Part shown: positions 1 to 12,400 of the stretch, in pieces
Numbering within the stretch: the stretch's first letter is position 1
How the letters are laid out: every line of letters starts with the position of its first letter
NCBI GenBank assembly: GCA_949361645.1
Contig: OX442418.1
Coordinates: 12,693,279 to 12,757,278, forward strand
DNA: 64,000 nt
Direction of reading: 5' to 3'
Source: Spongilla lacustris
Lineage: Eukaryota > Porifera > Demospongiae > Spongillida > Spongillidae
Position numbers and translations under genes: made by a program
Notes under the pieces: generated by a model
The model's database searches: none
Told to the model about the DNA's origin: nothing
The model's input: the letters and a program-made list of their open reading frames with translations, nothing else

Positions 1-414
1 GCATTAAGTTACAGCTCTGTACCTTTTTGGTAAACTATTTAGGCAGGAATAGGCTATCAGTGTATCAATCTTTTCGTGTGATGCTTTGGGGGCCCCACAG
101 AATGTCTATCAAACCTTAGGTTAACTGCCAAATTAGCTTTATTGGAACAGAGGATCTGAAGTAGTAGAAGACTAGAGGTAGGGGTTTGAACCTCATTCTT
201 TTCTGAATGAGGTATGTATCAGTACACAAAGAAGAATGAGGTTAAAGTTCAAATGGACTCCCCCCCCCCCCCCTTCCCCGTTCCATTAAAGTCAACCCGT
301 TCTAATTTGGCAGTTTACTTTACAAATTTGCTGTGATCATTAAACAGAAGATGTATGGCAAAACTCATAATGGTTTGTGTCACTAGCATATGTGCCAGTG
401 GAATAATATCACCC

Positions 415-1151
415 TAGCCTCGTCCCCAGGCCATATTTCTAAAGTTAACGCGGGGGGGGGGGGATAGGGCCTGGTATCGATGCACAAGGTCTTTGCGCAC
501 ATGCCCTAGCCATTACTATCGCATACTGTTGTAATTTTTGTTTGTAAACCTTTCCATACACCATCTCGTTCTCAGCGTAAACTCTTCCTCATCCCAGACG
601 TCACATATGTAGAGTTTCGTACTTCGAGTCTCTAATCAACTTACTACCCTTGCTCCTTGGACCAAGTTCTTACCTCTACGATTGGTACATGTAGGCTGGC
701 CACCTCACGCTACTTGCCATCTTTAGCCAACATCAAAGGTTTTCCAAGTGTAGGGTAGTTCCAATGAGTGCGCACCACTAGAGTACAACTCAACAAGTAG
801 GTTGTCAGCATTGTGGCTTCGGCTAAAGATGGCAAGTAGTGTGAGGTGGCCAGCCTACACGTACCAATCATAGAGGTAAGAACTTGGTCCAAGGAGCAAG
901 GGTAGTAAGTTGATTAGAGACTCGAAGTGCGAAACTCTACATATATGACGGTCTGGGATGAGGAAGAATTTACGCTGAGAACGAGATTGTGTATGGAAAG
1001 GTTTACAAACAAAAATTACAACAGTATGCGATTACCAAGCGTATTGGTAATGGCTAGCGCATGCGCATAAAGACCTTGTTCATTGCTACCTGGCCCTATT
1101 TCTCTCTCTCCCCCCCCCCCCCCCGTAAAAATAGGGCCTGGGGACAAGGCT
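415..1151. mobile_element. Foldback DNA transposon (non-autonomous), TIR TAGCCTYGTCCCCAGGCC, 10-bp TSD
   Basis: Two long inverted arms, about 415-728 and 821-1151, surround a spacer of roughly 90 bp. The ends are TAGCCTCGTCCCCAGGCC and the inverse of TAGCCTTGTCCCCAGGCC. The flanks carry a 10-bp direct repeat AATATCACCC at 405-414 and 1152-1161, which fits a target-site duplication. No transposase is encoded. The element lies in an intron of the carboxypeptidase gene. A TSD of this length is compatible with Mutator-like elements, but the superfamily is not established. Confidence 0.85.
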
Positions 1152-1183
1152 AATATCACCCATAACCTTCCCTCCCTTTTTAG

Positions 1184-1696
1184 GATATCATGGACACTGT
1201 AGCGCCATGGCTCTCCACCCTGATGGACAACTATAAGGCCAGTGGTTTTTTTAATATGGCCGACGCTTTAAGCTGACTAACTTGCCTTGCTGTTGCTAGG
1301 TGATGATCTATAATGGACAGCTGGACATCATTGTCGGAGCACCGCTCTCAGAGCGCTTCCTGACGGTGCTCCCTTGGTCTGGCCAGTCTGACTACCTTGT
1401 GGCCAATAGGACCATATGGAAGATCAGTCCCTCAGACACAGAGGTGGCTGGCTACATCAGACAAGTTGGCAAGTTTTGGCAGGTATAGGAAATTGAAGGG
1501 CTAGAAAATTTATTTATTTTTGCAACTTCAATGACTTTTTTTTTGCAACTTCGATTACTTTTTTTTTTTTTTTTGCAACTTCAATGAACTATCATCCTTC
1601 TCTTCTCAGGTTGTGGTTCTAGGGGCAGGTCACATCCTGCCCTATGACCAACCAGAGAGAGGGCTCAACCTGATCCAGAACTTTGTCAACTCGTAG
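1184..1696 (+). CDS. CPVL: Serine carboxypeptidase, CPVL-like (peptidase S10), C-terminal exons only
   Basis: Three exons are visible: 1184-1237, 1300-1482 and 1610-1696 (stop TAG). They join in phase 0 to give about 109 residues of the C-terminus. The second exon contains YNGQLDIIV, the S10 region around the catalytic Asp, followed by SDTEVAGYIRQVG. The third contains GAGHILPYDQPER, which carries the catalytic His. Both blocks match what I know of vertebrate CPVL. The nucleophile-serine exons lie left of the window. The family consists of secreted or lysosomal carboxypeptidases that remove C-terminal residues. The intron at 1238-1299 has no GT after the conserved residues; the best donor is GC (AAG then GCCAGT). 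A 737-bp foldback element sits 32 bp upstream of the first visible exon, inside an intron. The protein ends shortly after the His block, with no long tail. Family assignment is firm; orthology to CPVL itself is likely but untested. Confidence 0.9.
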
Positions 1697-2700
1697 TTAT
1701 GGCCATAGAGCGTATATATGAACTATAGTTGTGTGGTGTAGGTCGGTGCATCTTGTGTAAGTTTGTACATAGCAGTTTGTTGTCTTTTCGGGAGTTGCTA
1801 ACACTCCCATATAGGATTTGACCCCATTTATGAATCTTCTCCTCCCGCATAACTCCGGGTACGTAGGAACACTTAAATAATACAAATTGCAGATAAACAC
1901 ACACACACGTACGTACGTACGTACGCGCATAAAAAGGGCTGGTTAATAACCCGTCTTGACGTAATGTTTCTTATATACATTACGTCATGGCACCGTGCCT
2001 GACAGAACTCCTAATGATCGGATAGTTTCGACCTTTGTTATTACCAAACAAGGAAACAGCTACATGTCCAAGAATGGCTATAACGGATGTATGTGCTACT
2101 CTGCTAGTGATGCTACCGGAAGGGCCAATTATGGTTACCGTATGGTAGCGTCAGGTAATTTCGCCAGTATGGAATAGAGTCGCCACTTAGTTGGGCGTCA
2201 CGTTATCGACAACGCGAAGGGCGGGCCACACCAAACTAGTGACAGTCGCCACCCGCACTACTAGCTATGACTGATCCGATCTACATGAAATAGTGCTAGG
2301 AAGTGGTAATGTACTTATTGTACAGTTGTGTGCCCATTCCCTATTAACAGCTACAATCTCGCTCTCGAGCAATTTAACGAAGTGCATTGTTTTTGCTGCT
2401 GTATAGATGTGTGCTCTCACATGCTGATTACCATAATTTGCCAATTGGTACAGCCGTACAGGGCAGTTCTATTATAGATACAACATAACATCTATGGTTC
2501 TATATAGTCTCGTACCCAGAAGTATATTTATACGTCTTGTTACGAGACTAGGTTCTATCCTTCCTTGGTTCTATAGAGAGTGCCATTGACGTCACGCGCG
2601 TCTTGGATTGTTTAGTTATTTGAGTACACGACACAGCTATGAATACAAGATAACAATATGACTCTAGAATATAAAATTACACAAATGTGAAATACCTACA
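1697..2700. other. Intergenic sequence after the carboxypeptidase gene
   Basis: It holds the 3' flank of the carboxypeptidase gene, a short CA/CGTA microsatellite at 1898-1926 and a small inverted pair (TTGACGTAATG / CATTACGTCATG) near 1956-1989. An open frame at 1995-2177 has no recognisable domain. I see no supported gene. Confidence 0.6.
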
Positions 2701-2815
2701 CTAAGAATTCATCTCCTGGCCACCATTACAGCCTGCACACCTTGCTAACAGAGCTCTGGCATTTACCCTCACCAGAGTTATGCTAAGTCTCCCACAGAGT
2801 CGGGTGAATGTGATA
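2701..2815 (-). pseudogene. C-terminal relic of a reverse-transcriptase retroelement
   Basis: On the minus strand the translation reads RLCGRLSITLVRVNARALLARC and stops soon after. This resembles the last residues of the retroelement polyprotein family also seen at 18690-20340 and 42620-42900. It is a short 3'-end fragment with no upstream coding region preserved. Identification is from memory of the family. Confidence 0.5.
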
Positions 2816-2898
2816 GCCTGTGATTTCATTTGGAACAACGCAGCTGTGAAGCTAAACGTGATCCATTTATGAAAAAAATAAAAGATATTAGTCTTGTG

Positions 2899-3400
2899 TG
2901 CTAATTGCAGAGTGCCACCTACGGGCCACCGTAACAATCATGAGTATGAAACAAATCTTTGATTTTGCAGAGTGTTATATCAAATGCACCACTCAGCTTA
3001 TCATCAGGAAAAGAGTATTGAGAAGGGGATGAAGGAGGTTTTCAACAGTAGACTATGAAAGAGCCCAGACCTAATACATCGCAGCTGCGGATGATCCGTT
3101 GTCGTTCCCGTCCGGTTATTGTTTATCTTGTACCCAGTGTCACGCGGTGCATATTTATAGCAATGTGTAGATGCGCGTGTGCCAGTGCCTGGGTAGGTGT
3201 AACTCTAGCCTTGGAATGCCTTGAAATGGTGGCTCGCTCTTTCATAGTCTACTGTTGAAAACCTCCTTCATCCCCTTCTCAATACTCTTTTCCTGATGAT
3301 AAGCTGAGTGGTGCATTTGATATAACACTCTGCAAATCAAAGATTTGTTTCATACTCATGATTGTTACGGTGGCCCGTAGGTGGTACTCTGCAATTAGCA
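2899..3400. mobile_element. Foldback (inverted-repeat) element, arms about 165 bp
   Basis: Left arm about 2899-3064 and right arm about 3231-3400 are near-perfect reverse complements, separated by about 166 bp of unrelated sequence. The outer ends read TGCTAATTGCAGAGT and its inverse. No coding capacity and no clear target duplication. Non-autonomous MITE-like element of unknown superfamily. Confidence 0.8.
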
Positions 3401-3705
3401 GCTCAGAGCAATGACTCATTAAAATCATTTATATATCATCCATGGCTGGTGTTAACTATTGTGTTCTTGGATTTGAACATGTGACTACATGTACAGTGTT
3501 GTGGCTACAGCACGGAGATAATGTACATGATTTTCTGTACACAACTTCAGATAGTAACATAGTGGTATCATAACGGCAACCTCATGCAGTGTACACTATT
3601 TTTCAAAGTCCTTGAGCACTCACACTTTAGCAAAAACATTGGGACCAGTCATTTTTTGTGAAGATTCGTCTCCAGGTGCATGCAATTCCAACATCAAGAA
3701 TTACT
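3401..3705. other. Intergenic sequence with no recognisable feature
   Basis: Between the foldback element and the short MITE I see only unique AT-rich sequence. A first exon for integrin alpha gene A was looked for here and not found. Confidence 0.5.
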
Positions 3706-3815
3706 TAGCCTTGTCCCCAGCCCCAATACATTGCAGCAGTGCCACCTTGTAGCTTTAAATTATGTAATCCATCCGCTGCTGTGACATATTCATATTGGGG
3801 ATGGGGACAAAACTA
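3706..3815. mobile_element. Short MITE with TIRs related to the 415-1151 element
   Basis: A 110-bp palindromic unit that begins TAGCCTTGTCCCCAGCCCC and ends with the inverse of TAGTTTTGTCCCCATCCCC. The terminal motif matches the larger element at 415-1151. No convincing target duplication is visible. Confidence 0.65.
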
Positions 3816-3927
3816 ATAAATGCTGCATAAAAAATTTGAATATTTAAAATGGCTGCCTAATTCTGCACAAATCCAAACATGATTGTCGAAAGCATTTATA
3901 GAAAGCAATGACTCTATGAGAAAGTTG

Positions 3928-4127
3928 NNNNNNNNNNNNNNNNNNNNNNNNNNNNNNNNNNNNNNNNNNNNNNNNNNNNNNNNNNNNNNNNNNNNNNNNN
4001 NNNNNNNNNNNNNNNNNNNNNNNNNNNNNNNNNNNNNNNNNNNNNNNNNNNNNNNNNNNNNNNNNNNNNNNNNNNNNNNNNNNNNNNNNNNNNNNNNNNN
4101 NNNNNNNNNNNNNNNNNNNNNNNNNNN
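3928..4127. other. Assembly gap (200 N)
   Basis: Exactly 200 consecutive N bases. A round number suggests a scaffolding placeholder of unknown true length. It lies just upstream of the first visible exon of integrin alpha gene A and probably hides its first four exons. Tandem repeats abut it on the right. Confidence 0.98.
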
Positions 4128-4225
4128 CTTCTCACATTCCCTTGACAACAGTACCTCACACTTCTCACACTCCCTTGACAACAGTACCTCACACTTCCCA
4201 CACTCCCTTGACAGTACCTCACTCT
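4128..4225. repeat. Minisatellite at the gap edge, about 32-bp unit
   Basis: About three copies of a unit containing CTCCCTTGACAACAGTACCT, the last with a small deletion. A related CTCCATTGACAC-like motif continues to about 4345. The tandem nature may have caused the assembly break. Confidence 0.75.
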
Positions 4226-4359
4226 TAAATTTTCACACACCCTCAACTCGAGCTGGTACCTATACTCCATTGACACTTCCACACTCCATTGACTCTTTCT
4301 TGACACCTCTCAGTGACACTCCCTTGACACCCCTCAGTGACACTTCCCTTTTCCTGCAG

Positions 4360-6405
4360 AATATCTCGAGCTCTGGACCAGGTGCTATTGCAGTAGGATC
4401 CCCAGGAACATACACTTGGAGAGGTATGCACATTACCTAAATTTATTACCAATTATAAATGTTTCTGTGTCTGATTATAATGTCCACGGAGGGCTTTTGT
4501 TGTGATCATGGAAACACAATAGGAAGCCCTATGTTGGTTGTATAATATATGTCTGCTGGGCTGTAATTAGAGTGCATTGCGATGTCGATGGAATGCTCTC
4601 CTTGTATGCGTGTGAGCTTTTAAGGTTTGGGGACTGGAGGTGGAGCATCGGAATGGGGTTGTGAAAACATCATGGGAATGGGGTTTGATGTGGGAGTGGC
4701 AGTATCCCCTTCAATCCTCCCTCCTTCTCAGGTATCGTTATCAGAGATAGCCCTACCACCAACACCATTGAGTTTACGGCCTACAACCCATTGACTTCAC
4801 TGCTGTACGGCTACTTTGGTTACTCAATGACCAGTGGCCACATCACGTCCACAACACGTGAAGGTACGTGAGAGGAACAATCACACACACACACATAATG
4901 ACATTCGGCACACTATTCTTAACGAGTATCAATCTATAATGTATATTGCCTTTAGGTATGTAACTTTTTTTTTTTTTTTTAATCAGTGGATCATAGTATG
5001 GTCCACGAAGCCATTCTAAAAGTATAGTTTAATGACGTACTTTTATTCACGTGACTAACTCTATTGTGCTCATTATACAATGTATTTTTGCAAGACCTAT
5101 ACCACCTGAATAATAAATTTAAACAGCTGTATTTTGGGACATGCCTAGTAGAACTTATAACTTCTTTTTTTGTAACAATGTGGTAACAGTACTGTTTCGA
5201 TTGTGTAGATTATCTAGCCTCCTCCCCTGACCTGAACAATCTTGGAGCAGTAAGTATCCACATCACCCTACCTCCTCCCACATCACCCCCTCTCATTTTA
5301 TTCCTCTTAACATCATCCCCCTCCCATCACCCACCTCCTCCCACATCACCCCCTCTCATTTCCCCCTCCCGATCACATTGCCCCTCCTTCCACACCTCCC
5401 AATCATTCCTCGTATCGCATCACCCCCTCAAATTCCCCCCTCCCCATCACCTGATCACATTGCCCACATCACCTGATCACATCACCTGATCACCTGATCA
5501 CATTGCCTACATTACATTGCCCCTCCTTCCACACATAACTCTATTCACTCCATGGCCAGGTCACACTAGTAAGCAATGATGACAATGTGAATGTGATCCC
5601 TGAGCCATTGCAGGGACAACAGGTAAGATGGAGTGATTGGTACAGGGGTGGGGTTGCCTCCCCTCCCCCCCCTTCCCCGCCAAATTAAATATTCATAGGT
5701 GAAGGAGCAGTAGCTTAGACGATTATAAATGTACATGTACATGTGAAGGCACAGGTTGCAGTGCCAGCCAGAGGAAACAAGTAATACTTGTCATATTGCA
5801 TCTGTTACTATGCAATTATGCTATGTTTTGGGACCTGCAAAAGTTGCAAAGTGGCTAGGATTATGCCCCAGACCCAGATGGGGGAGCTTACAGCGCTCCC
5901 CCATACCCCTTAGCTGGGGGGGGGGGGGGGGGGTATCCCTTCCTGCCCTTAGCTATCCTTTTGCCCCCTCACCACAAAATCCTGTATCCGCCCCTGGATT
6001 GGTACAGGGGTAAAGACGGGATCTAAGGTGTGGGCCAAGACAATCATTACAACTACATCTCAAAATGAATGACCCTCTTCTTTCAGATATCAGAGTTGTA
6101 TGGCTTCTCTGTCATCACCGCCGATCTTACCGGAGATGGGTATGTCTCGTGCCCCTCCCACTACTGTGACCACACCCCTCCCCACCATTGTGACCACACC
6201 TCTACCCACCATTGTGACCACACCCCTTCCCACCATTGTGACCACACCCCACATTGTCCACTTCTATTTCTGTTCTATTGTTTATTATTCTATTGCTATA
6301 CCTTCTGATGTGCAGGTATGATGAAGTTCTAGTTGGAGCCCCTTTGTATTCCGTGGTGCAGAACCCTGAAGCAGGCAGAGTATATGTCTACAGAAATGTA
6401 GCAGT

Positions 6406-6459
<54 letters not shown>

Positions 6460-9400
6460 ATCATCACTGTGTGCTCAAGGTGTGTGTGTGTGTGTGCATC
6501 ATCACTGTGTGTGTGTGTGTGTGCATCATCACTGTGAGGGTAGGTGTGCATCATCACTGTGTGAGGGTAGGTGTGCATCATCACTGTGTGAGGGTAGGTG
6601 TGCATCATCACTGTGTGAGGGTAGGTGTGCATCATCACTGTGTGAGGGTAGGTGGGGCATCATCACTGTGTGAGGGTAGGTGTGCATCATCACTGTGTGA
6701 GGGTAGGTGGGGCATCATCACTGTGTGAGGGTAGGTGTGCATCATCACTGTGTGAGGGTAGGTGTGCATCATCCCTGTGTGAGGGTAGGTGGGGCATCAT
6801 CACTGTGTGAGGGTAGGTGGGGCATCATTTCATAGCTGCCGCCACCATTTCATTCACGTCTGTGTCCCATGCACCCCCTTGCAGGGCTCTCTTCAACTTG
6901 TCACGCAGTTGTACGGTAATGGGAACAAGTATGGAAGATTTGGCCATGCAATGGTCAACCTGGGTGACATTAACTCAGATGGGTTCGAAGGTTGGTTATT
7001 GAAAGGCCGCATATTGATTAGGGGCAAGAGTACGGAGTACATGAACAGACATATGATTCATGATATGCAGGTGCACACATGTGACATTGATCAGATCAAT
7101 CATAGTGCCTTTGAGAAATTGTGACTTGTGGGTGCAAGGCAATTTTTAAAAAAATGTGCATGCATGCATGTGTGCATGTGCATGTATATGTGTGTAAGTG
7201 TATGTATATGTGTGTATGTATGTGTGCATGTGTATGTATATGTATGTATAGTTGAAGGAGATGTGCGTATTTATTTGTGCAGTGCATCCATATGTATGAG
7301 TGTGTATGTGGACATGTGCACATGACCCAATGTTTGTGTGTGCACGCGTGTTGCATGCATGGAATCTTATACCCATCCTGTTCCCATGGTAACCTATCAG
7401 ACGTGGCCATCAGTGCCCCCTTCTCCAGTGATGGAGGGAAGGTGTACATCTATAACGGGCAGAACACTAACACAATCAACCCTTTACCGGCTCAGGTGAT
7501 TCACTAGGGTGTGCAGAGGGCAGGTGTGGTGTGGTGTGGTATGCGTGATAGACTGATAGTGTGTGTGTGATAGTGTGTGATAGTGTGTGTGTGATAGTGT
7601 GTGATAGTGTGTGTGATAGTGTGTGATAGTGTGTGTGTGTTACAGAGGTGTGGTGGTGTGTGTGGCAGTGGTATGTGGTATTGTGGTGGTGTGCATGGTG
7701 GGGGTGTGGTGGGGCGTGGTTTGTGGATGTAGGAAACAAACAAGTGCACGGCTGGTTCCAAAATGCGGAGACAAAAATTAGATAAAGGAAAGGAAGGGGG
7801 ATGAGGGGACCAATATTAGAAAGGGGGGGGGACCAGGGGGGCTATATTAAGGAAAGGGGGGGGGGGGGGCCTATAAGGAGAAATTCCATTTTGCTTTCAT
7901 TAATGTTTTTTGCAATTATTAAAGATTATACTAGGCAGAGCACTATCCACCACGGTCAACCTTACCTCTCTGGTTGGGTTTGGGGCATCACTGGCAAGTC
8001 AAGTGGATGTTGATGGGAACACCTACAATGGTAGGCCACACCCCCTCCTGTCTGTTTAACTAATCAGTGGGAGGGGTACACACTCTTCCCCAGACCTGGC
8101 CATTGGGTCGTATCAAAGCAAGCAGGCCTTCGTTCTGAGGTACGCCCCCCTCCCACACCCCAAATAATTAATCTTGTCCAGGGTTATTTAAGATGTGATT
8201 CTATCACCCCCTTCAGAACAAGACCAATAGCACAGCTAAGTGTGTCCCTCACGGCCAGCAGTCTTCTGGTTCAGGTGTATGGGGGAAACTACCCTGTCTG
8301 TGTTCTTAATGCCGTTAACTACACATGGTTGGTCACAAGCCAAGTCATGTGATCCGTTTTATGTCACGATAATTTTTCCCACTTGCAGCTTCAATGTCAG
8401 CGCTTGTGTAATGTATACAGGGTCCGGAGTTTCCAGCCAACTTAGTGAGTTGTGTGTGTGTGTGGGGGGGGGGGGGGGGGCATTGTATTAATAATCTACA
8501 CATGTTTGTGGTTGTGTGCAATCTGATTGTTTATAACTAATCTGCTGTGCGCGTATGTGTGAAGATGTGTGGGTGTGTATATGTGTGCGTGTATGTGTAT
8601 GTATGTGTGCTGTACAATACTGGCAGTTCGTATTCACTGTACCTCTCTGTGCATTCATAAAATCAGAGCTGAATGTGACTGTCTTTGGAGACACAATCAA
8701 CCAAATGTTGGGGCTGACCTCCAGAGTGTTCTTTGGAACAAACGCCCAGGTGTCCAATGTTGTAACCATGGTTACAGCAACAATTGGAGTGCAGAGCTGT
8801 ACCACTTTGAACGTATATGTCAAGGTGAGTGCGGTCTGTAAACCACGACAGGGTCTATATAGTGAGAGCATGTTGACTTCACCTGTTTTGTGGGTAGTAA
8901 TGTCCTTAGAAATTGCCTTTGGTCCATCCCTCCTCCCACTTGGTCCACCCCTCTCCCTCCTCCCCTTTGGTCCACCCCTCCCTTTGGTCCACCCCTCTCC
9001 CTCCTCCCCCTTGGTCCACCCCTCTCCCTCCTCCCCTTTGGTCCACCCCTCTCCCTCCTCCCCTTTGGCCCACCCCTCTCCCTCCTCCCCTTTGGTCCAC
9101 CCCTCTCCCTCCTCCCCCATGCTACCATCATTTTTTCGTCTTTTTCTTTCCAGAACAAAATTGCAGACATCCTTGATGGATTTGTGTTCAATATGTCTGT
9201 GTCAGTTCAGGACTTCACACCACCCCCCTCTAATGGAGCAACCTCATCGCAAGACTTGTCTTCATTCCCCATTTTATCTCAGAGTGGGGCCAGCACGGTC
9301 CAGGCAAGCTGCATCACATGACATCACTAAGCATGACATCACTAGGCATGACATCACTAAGCACAACATCACTAAGCACGACATCACTAAGCACGACATC

Positions 9401-12400
9401 ACTAAGCACGACATCAATAAGCACGACATCACTTAGCATGACATCACTAGGCATGACATCACTAAACATGACATCACTGTTGATGATTACTCTAACAGGT
9501 GCAGACCAAAAATGGAGGCTGCGGTGCATGTGTCCCTGTGCCAGACCTGTCCATCCAACTCATCAACATAACTTATGAGTAAGTCCATTGACAAATTATA
9601 TTAGTGGTTAGAGTTAATTAATGCTTCAGTTCATGCAGTTATTAGACAGTTATCAAGTCCTAGTGTCTATAATTAATAATACCTATGAATAATTTAACCT
9701 CACTGTTCCTTTACAGCCAGATGACCAATGGGTCAGGAAATGTCTTCATTGCTCAGGAGACCACAGGCATCAACATATGGCTTAAAGTGTCCAATCAGAG
9801 GGACGATGCCTTTGCAACTGTTGTCACGTTCAGTGTTCCCAAGACACAGCTCACTTTTATTCGCTGTGGTCCTGACCTGGTGAGTACGTCACCATGGCAA
9901 CAATAGTGAACATCTTTTTTTGTCTTCTTCTCTTCTCTCCCTCCACCTGCCCCTCCCCTCCCTCTGTCAATAGGCTTTTCTGTCATTAGTCCAAGACATC
10001 TCACCAACAGTGTCCCTTTGCACATGCCAGATTGCCAACCCACTGATTGGTGGACAATTTGTGAGTTTAAATAAAGCACATAAAGGTCACCCTATTATGT
10101 AAGCCTGACATCATAAAGGTCACCCTATTATGTAAGCCTGACATCATAAAGGTCACCCTATTATGTAAGCCTGACATCACGTGTACACTCATGCTTGTCA
10201 GTGGATGAAGTTCAAATGTCTTGTTCAGGATCTTAGTACACAAATTGAAGTAGCAAGTTACCTAGCTACCATTAAAAAATACCTACATGTAAATCACCTA
10301 ATGATTAGCAATGTAGCCCCTATTACTGCTAGCCCCTATTACTGCTAGCCCCTGTTACTGCTAGCCCCTATTACTGCTAGCCCCTATTACTGCTAGCCCC
10401 TATTACTGCTAGCCCCTGTTACTGCTAGCCCCTGTTACTGCTAGCCCCTATTACTGCTAGCCCCTATTACTGCTAGCCCCTATCTATTACTGCTAGCCCC
10501 TGTTACTGCTAGCCCCTATTACTGCTAGCCCCTATTACTGCTAGCCCCTATTACTGCTAGCCCCTATTACTGCTAGCCCCTATTACTGCTAGCCCCTATT
10601 ACTGCTAGCCCCCTATTGCTGCTAGCCCCTATTACTGCTAGCCCCTATTACTGCTAGCCCCCTATTGCTGCTAGCCCCTATTACTGCTAGCCCCTATTAC
10701 TGCACATGCAACCTCTCTTTTCACAGCGTGATGTTGCAATACGGCTTGAACCAGCACCCACAATCGACAGCTCTCAGCTGAGCTATTCAATCACCTTCAA
10801 CGCATCCAGGTAAAGGCACCCCCATCCCTTCCACCCCCACGTCACCACCATCCTTTCCACCCCCACCTTACCACTATCCCTTCCACCCCCACCTTACCAC
10901 CATCCCTTTCACCCCCACCTCCCCACCATGTTTCTTTCATCCACTACCATCCTATGTCATGGCTGCAAATCAAGCCAAAATGCTGAATACCCAAACACCA
11001 CAGCAGACAATGCAGTGGCTGTAGTGTTGCCAATTCAGACACTCACTGCTCTCTCAATAGACTCTGCAGGGTACGTGAAGTGTGCATTAATTGAAGTATT
11101 AGATATCTGTGCTAAGAACGAGTCACGTGTTATTTGAATGTGTTCGCTTTGCGACCGTTGGTTTCAGAATTGTGAAGCCCGAGCAGATCATCTTGAATTC
11201 CTCTTCAGTCAACACCTCTGCCCCTCTCACCAGCTCTGTTGGGCCCTATGTCCTGACTACATTCACCGTATGTAGGGGTGGGGTACATTGTGTATTGGTG
11301 GAGGGGTAGGAGGGTGTGGAGGGGAAGGAGGGTGTGGAGGGAAGGAGAGTGTGGAGGGGTAGGAGGGTGTGGAGGGGTAGGAGGGTGTGGAGGGGTAGGA
11401 GGGTGTGGAGGGGTAGGAGGGTGTGGAGGGGAAGGAGGGTGTGGAGGGAAAGGAGGGTGTGGAGGGGAAGGAGGGTGTGGAGGGGTAGGAGGGTGTGGAG
11501 GGGTAGGAGGGTGTGGAGGGGAAGGAGGGTGTGGAGGGGTAGGAGGGTGTGGAGGGGTAGGAGGGTGTGGAGGGGTAGGAGGGTGTGGAGGGGTAGGAGG
11601 GTACCTTGCAGAGGTGTGGATGGGTGCAGTATTTATACATTGGATACTTTAACTACTTTTATGCATACAGGTACGCAATGGTGGACCATCTACTATCCCT
11701 TTGGTGGGATTGGATATCTACTGGCCTTTGAACAGCACTGCTACAGGGGCTACAGGTCCCTTATACTATCTTATACCTACTTCAATTAAGGTGCACCCAC
11801 ATTATAATATTGGTTTCATTCCCAAGTTCACATGCACACATGCACACATGTCAGGGGCAGCAGGATGTTATATAAGTTGTGGGGGGGGGGGGGGGGGGGG
11901 GGAGGGGGGATAATAAAATCACCAGTAGTGTTTCATCACTAAATTTTACTGACTTGAATTCCTCGGTTTAGCATAATAGGAAAATCCCATGCAGAGCAGA
12001 AGGGAGGAACGATATAAAAATTTCTTAAAAAGAGGTGGCAACATTAAATATTACTTCATTTACATGCATGCATGTTTTCAATTAGTATGCCAATTTTTTT
12101 TTTTTTTTTTTTTTTGGGAAGGGGGTGGGGGGAATAAATAGCCCCCTTCCCCCCATTCCACTGCCCCTGCGCATACACACATGCACACATGCATACCCAC
12201 ATGCCACACAAAATACATATATACACATACTATATATATATAATTATAATTATATATATATATATTATAAATTATATATACATAATTATATATATATATA
12301 TATTTAACTCATTGCCCCTCTCCTCCCCAGGCTCTATCATCTGTCTATGTCACGCAATGCGACACAACGTACACAACATTGTTAGTGAACGGTCCTACTG

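Noticed and set aside
710..892. Minus-strand 60-residue frame
   Set aside because: It lies across the loop of the 415-1151 foldback element and encodes nothing recognisable.
1995..2177. 60-residue frame considered as a first exon of gene A
   Set aside because: No signal peptide, no resemblance to integrin N-termini and no suitable donor in frame.
3813..4440. Open frames that cross the N gap
   Set aside because: They include the N run and so are not supported by sequence; only the part from 4360 is a real exon.
10312..10702. Regular short direct repeats considered as a CRISPR-like array
   Set aside because: The 16-bp units are contiguous with no unique spacers, and the sequence is an intron of an animal gene.
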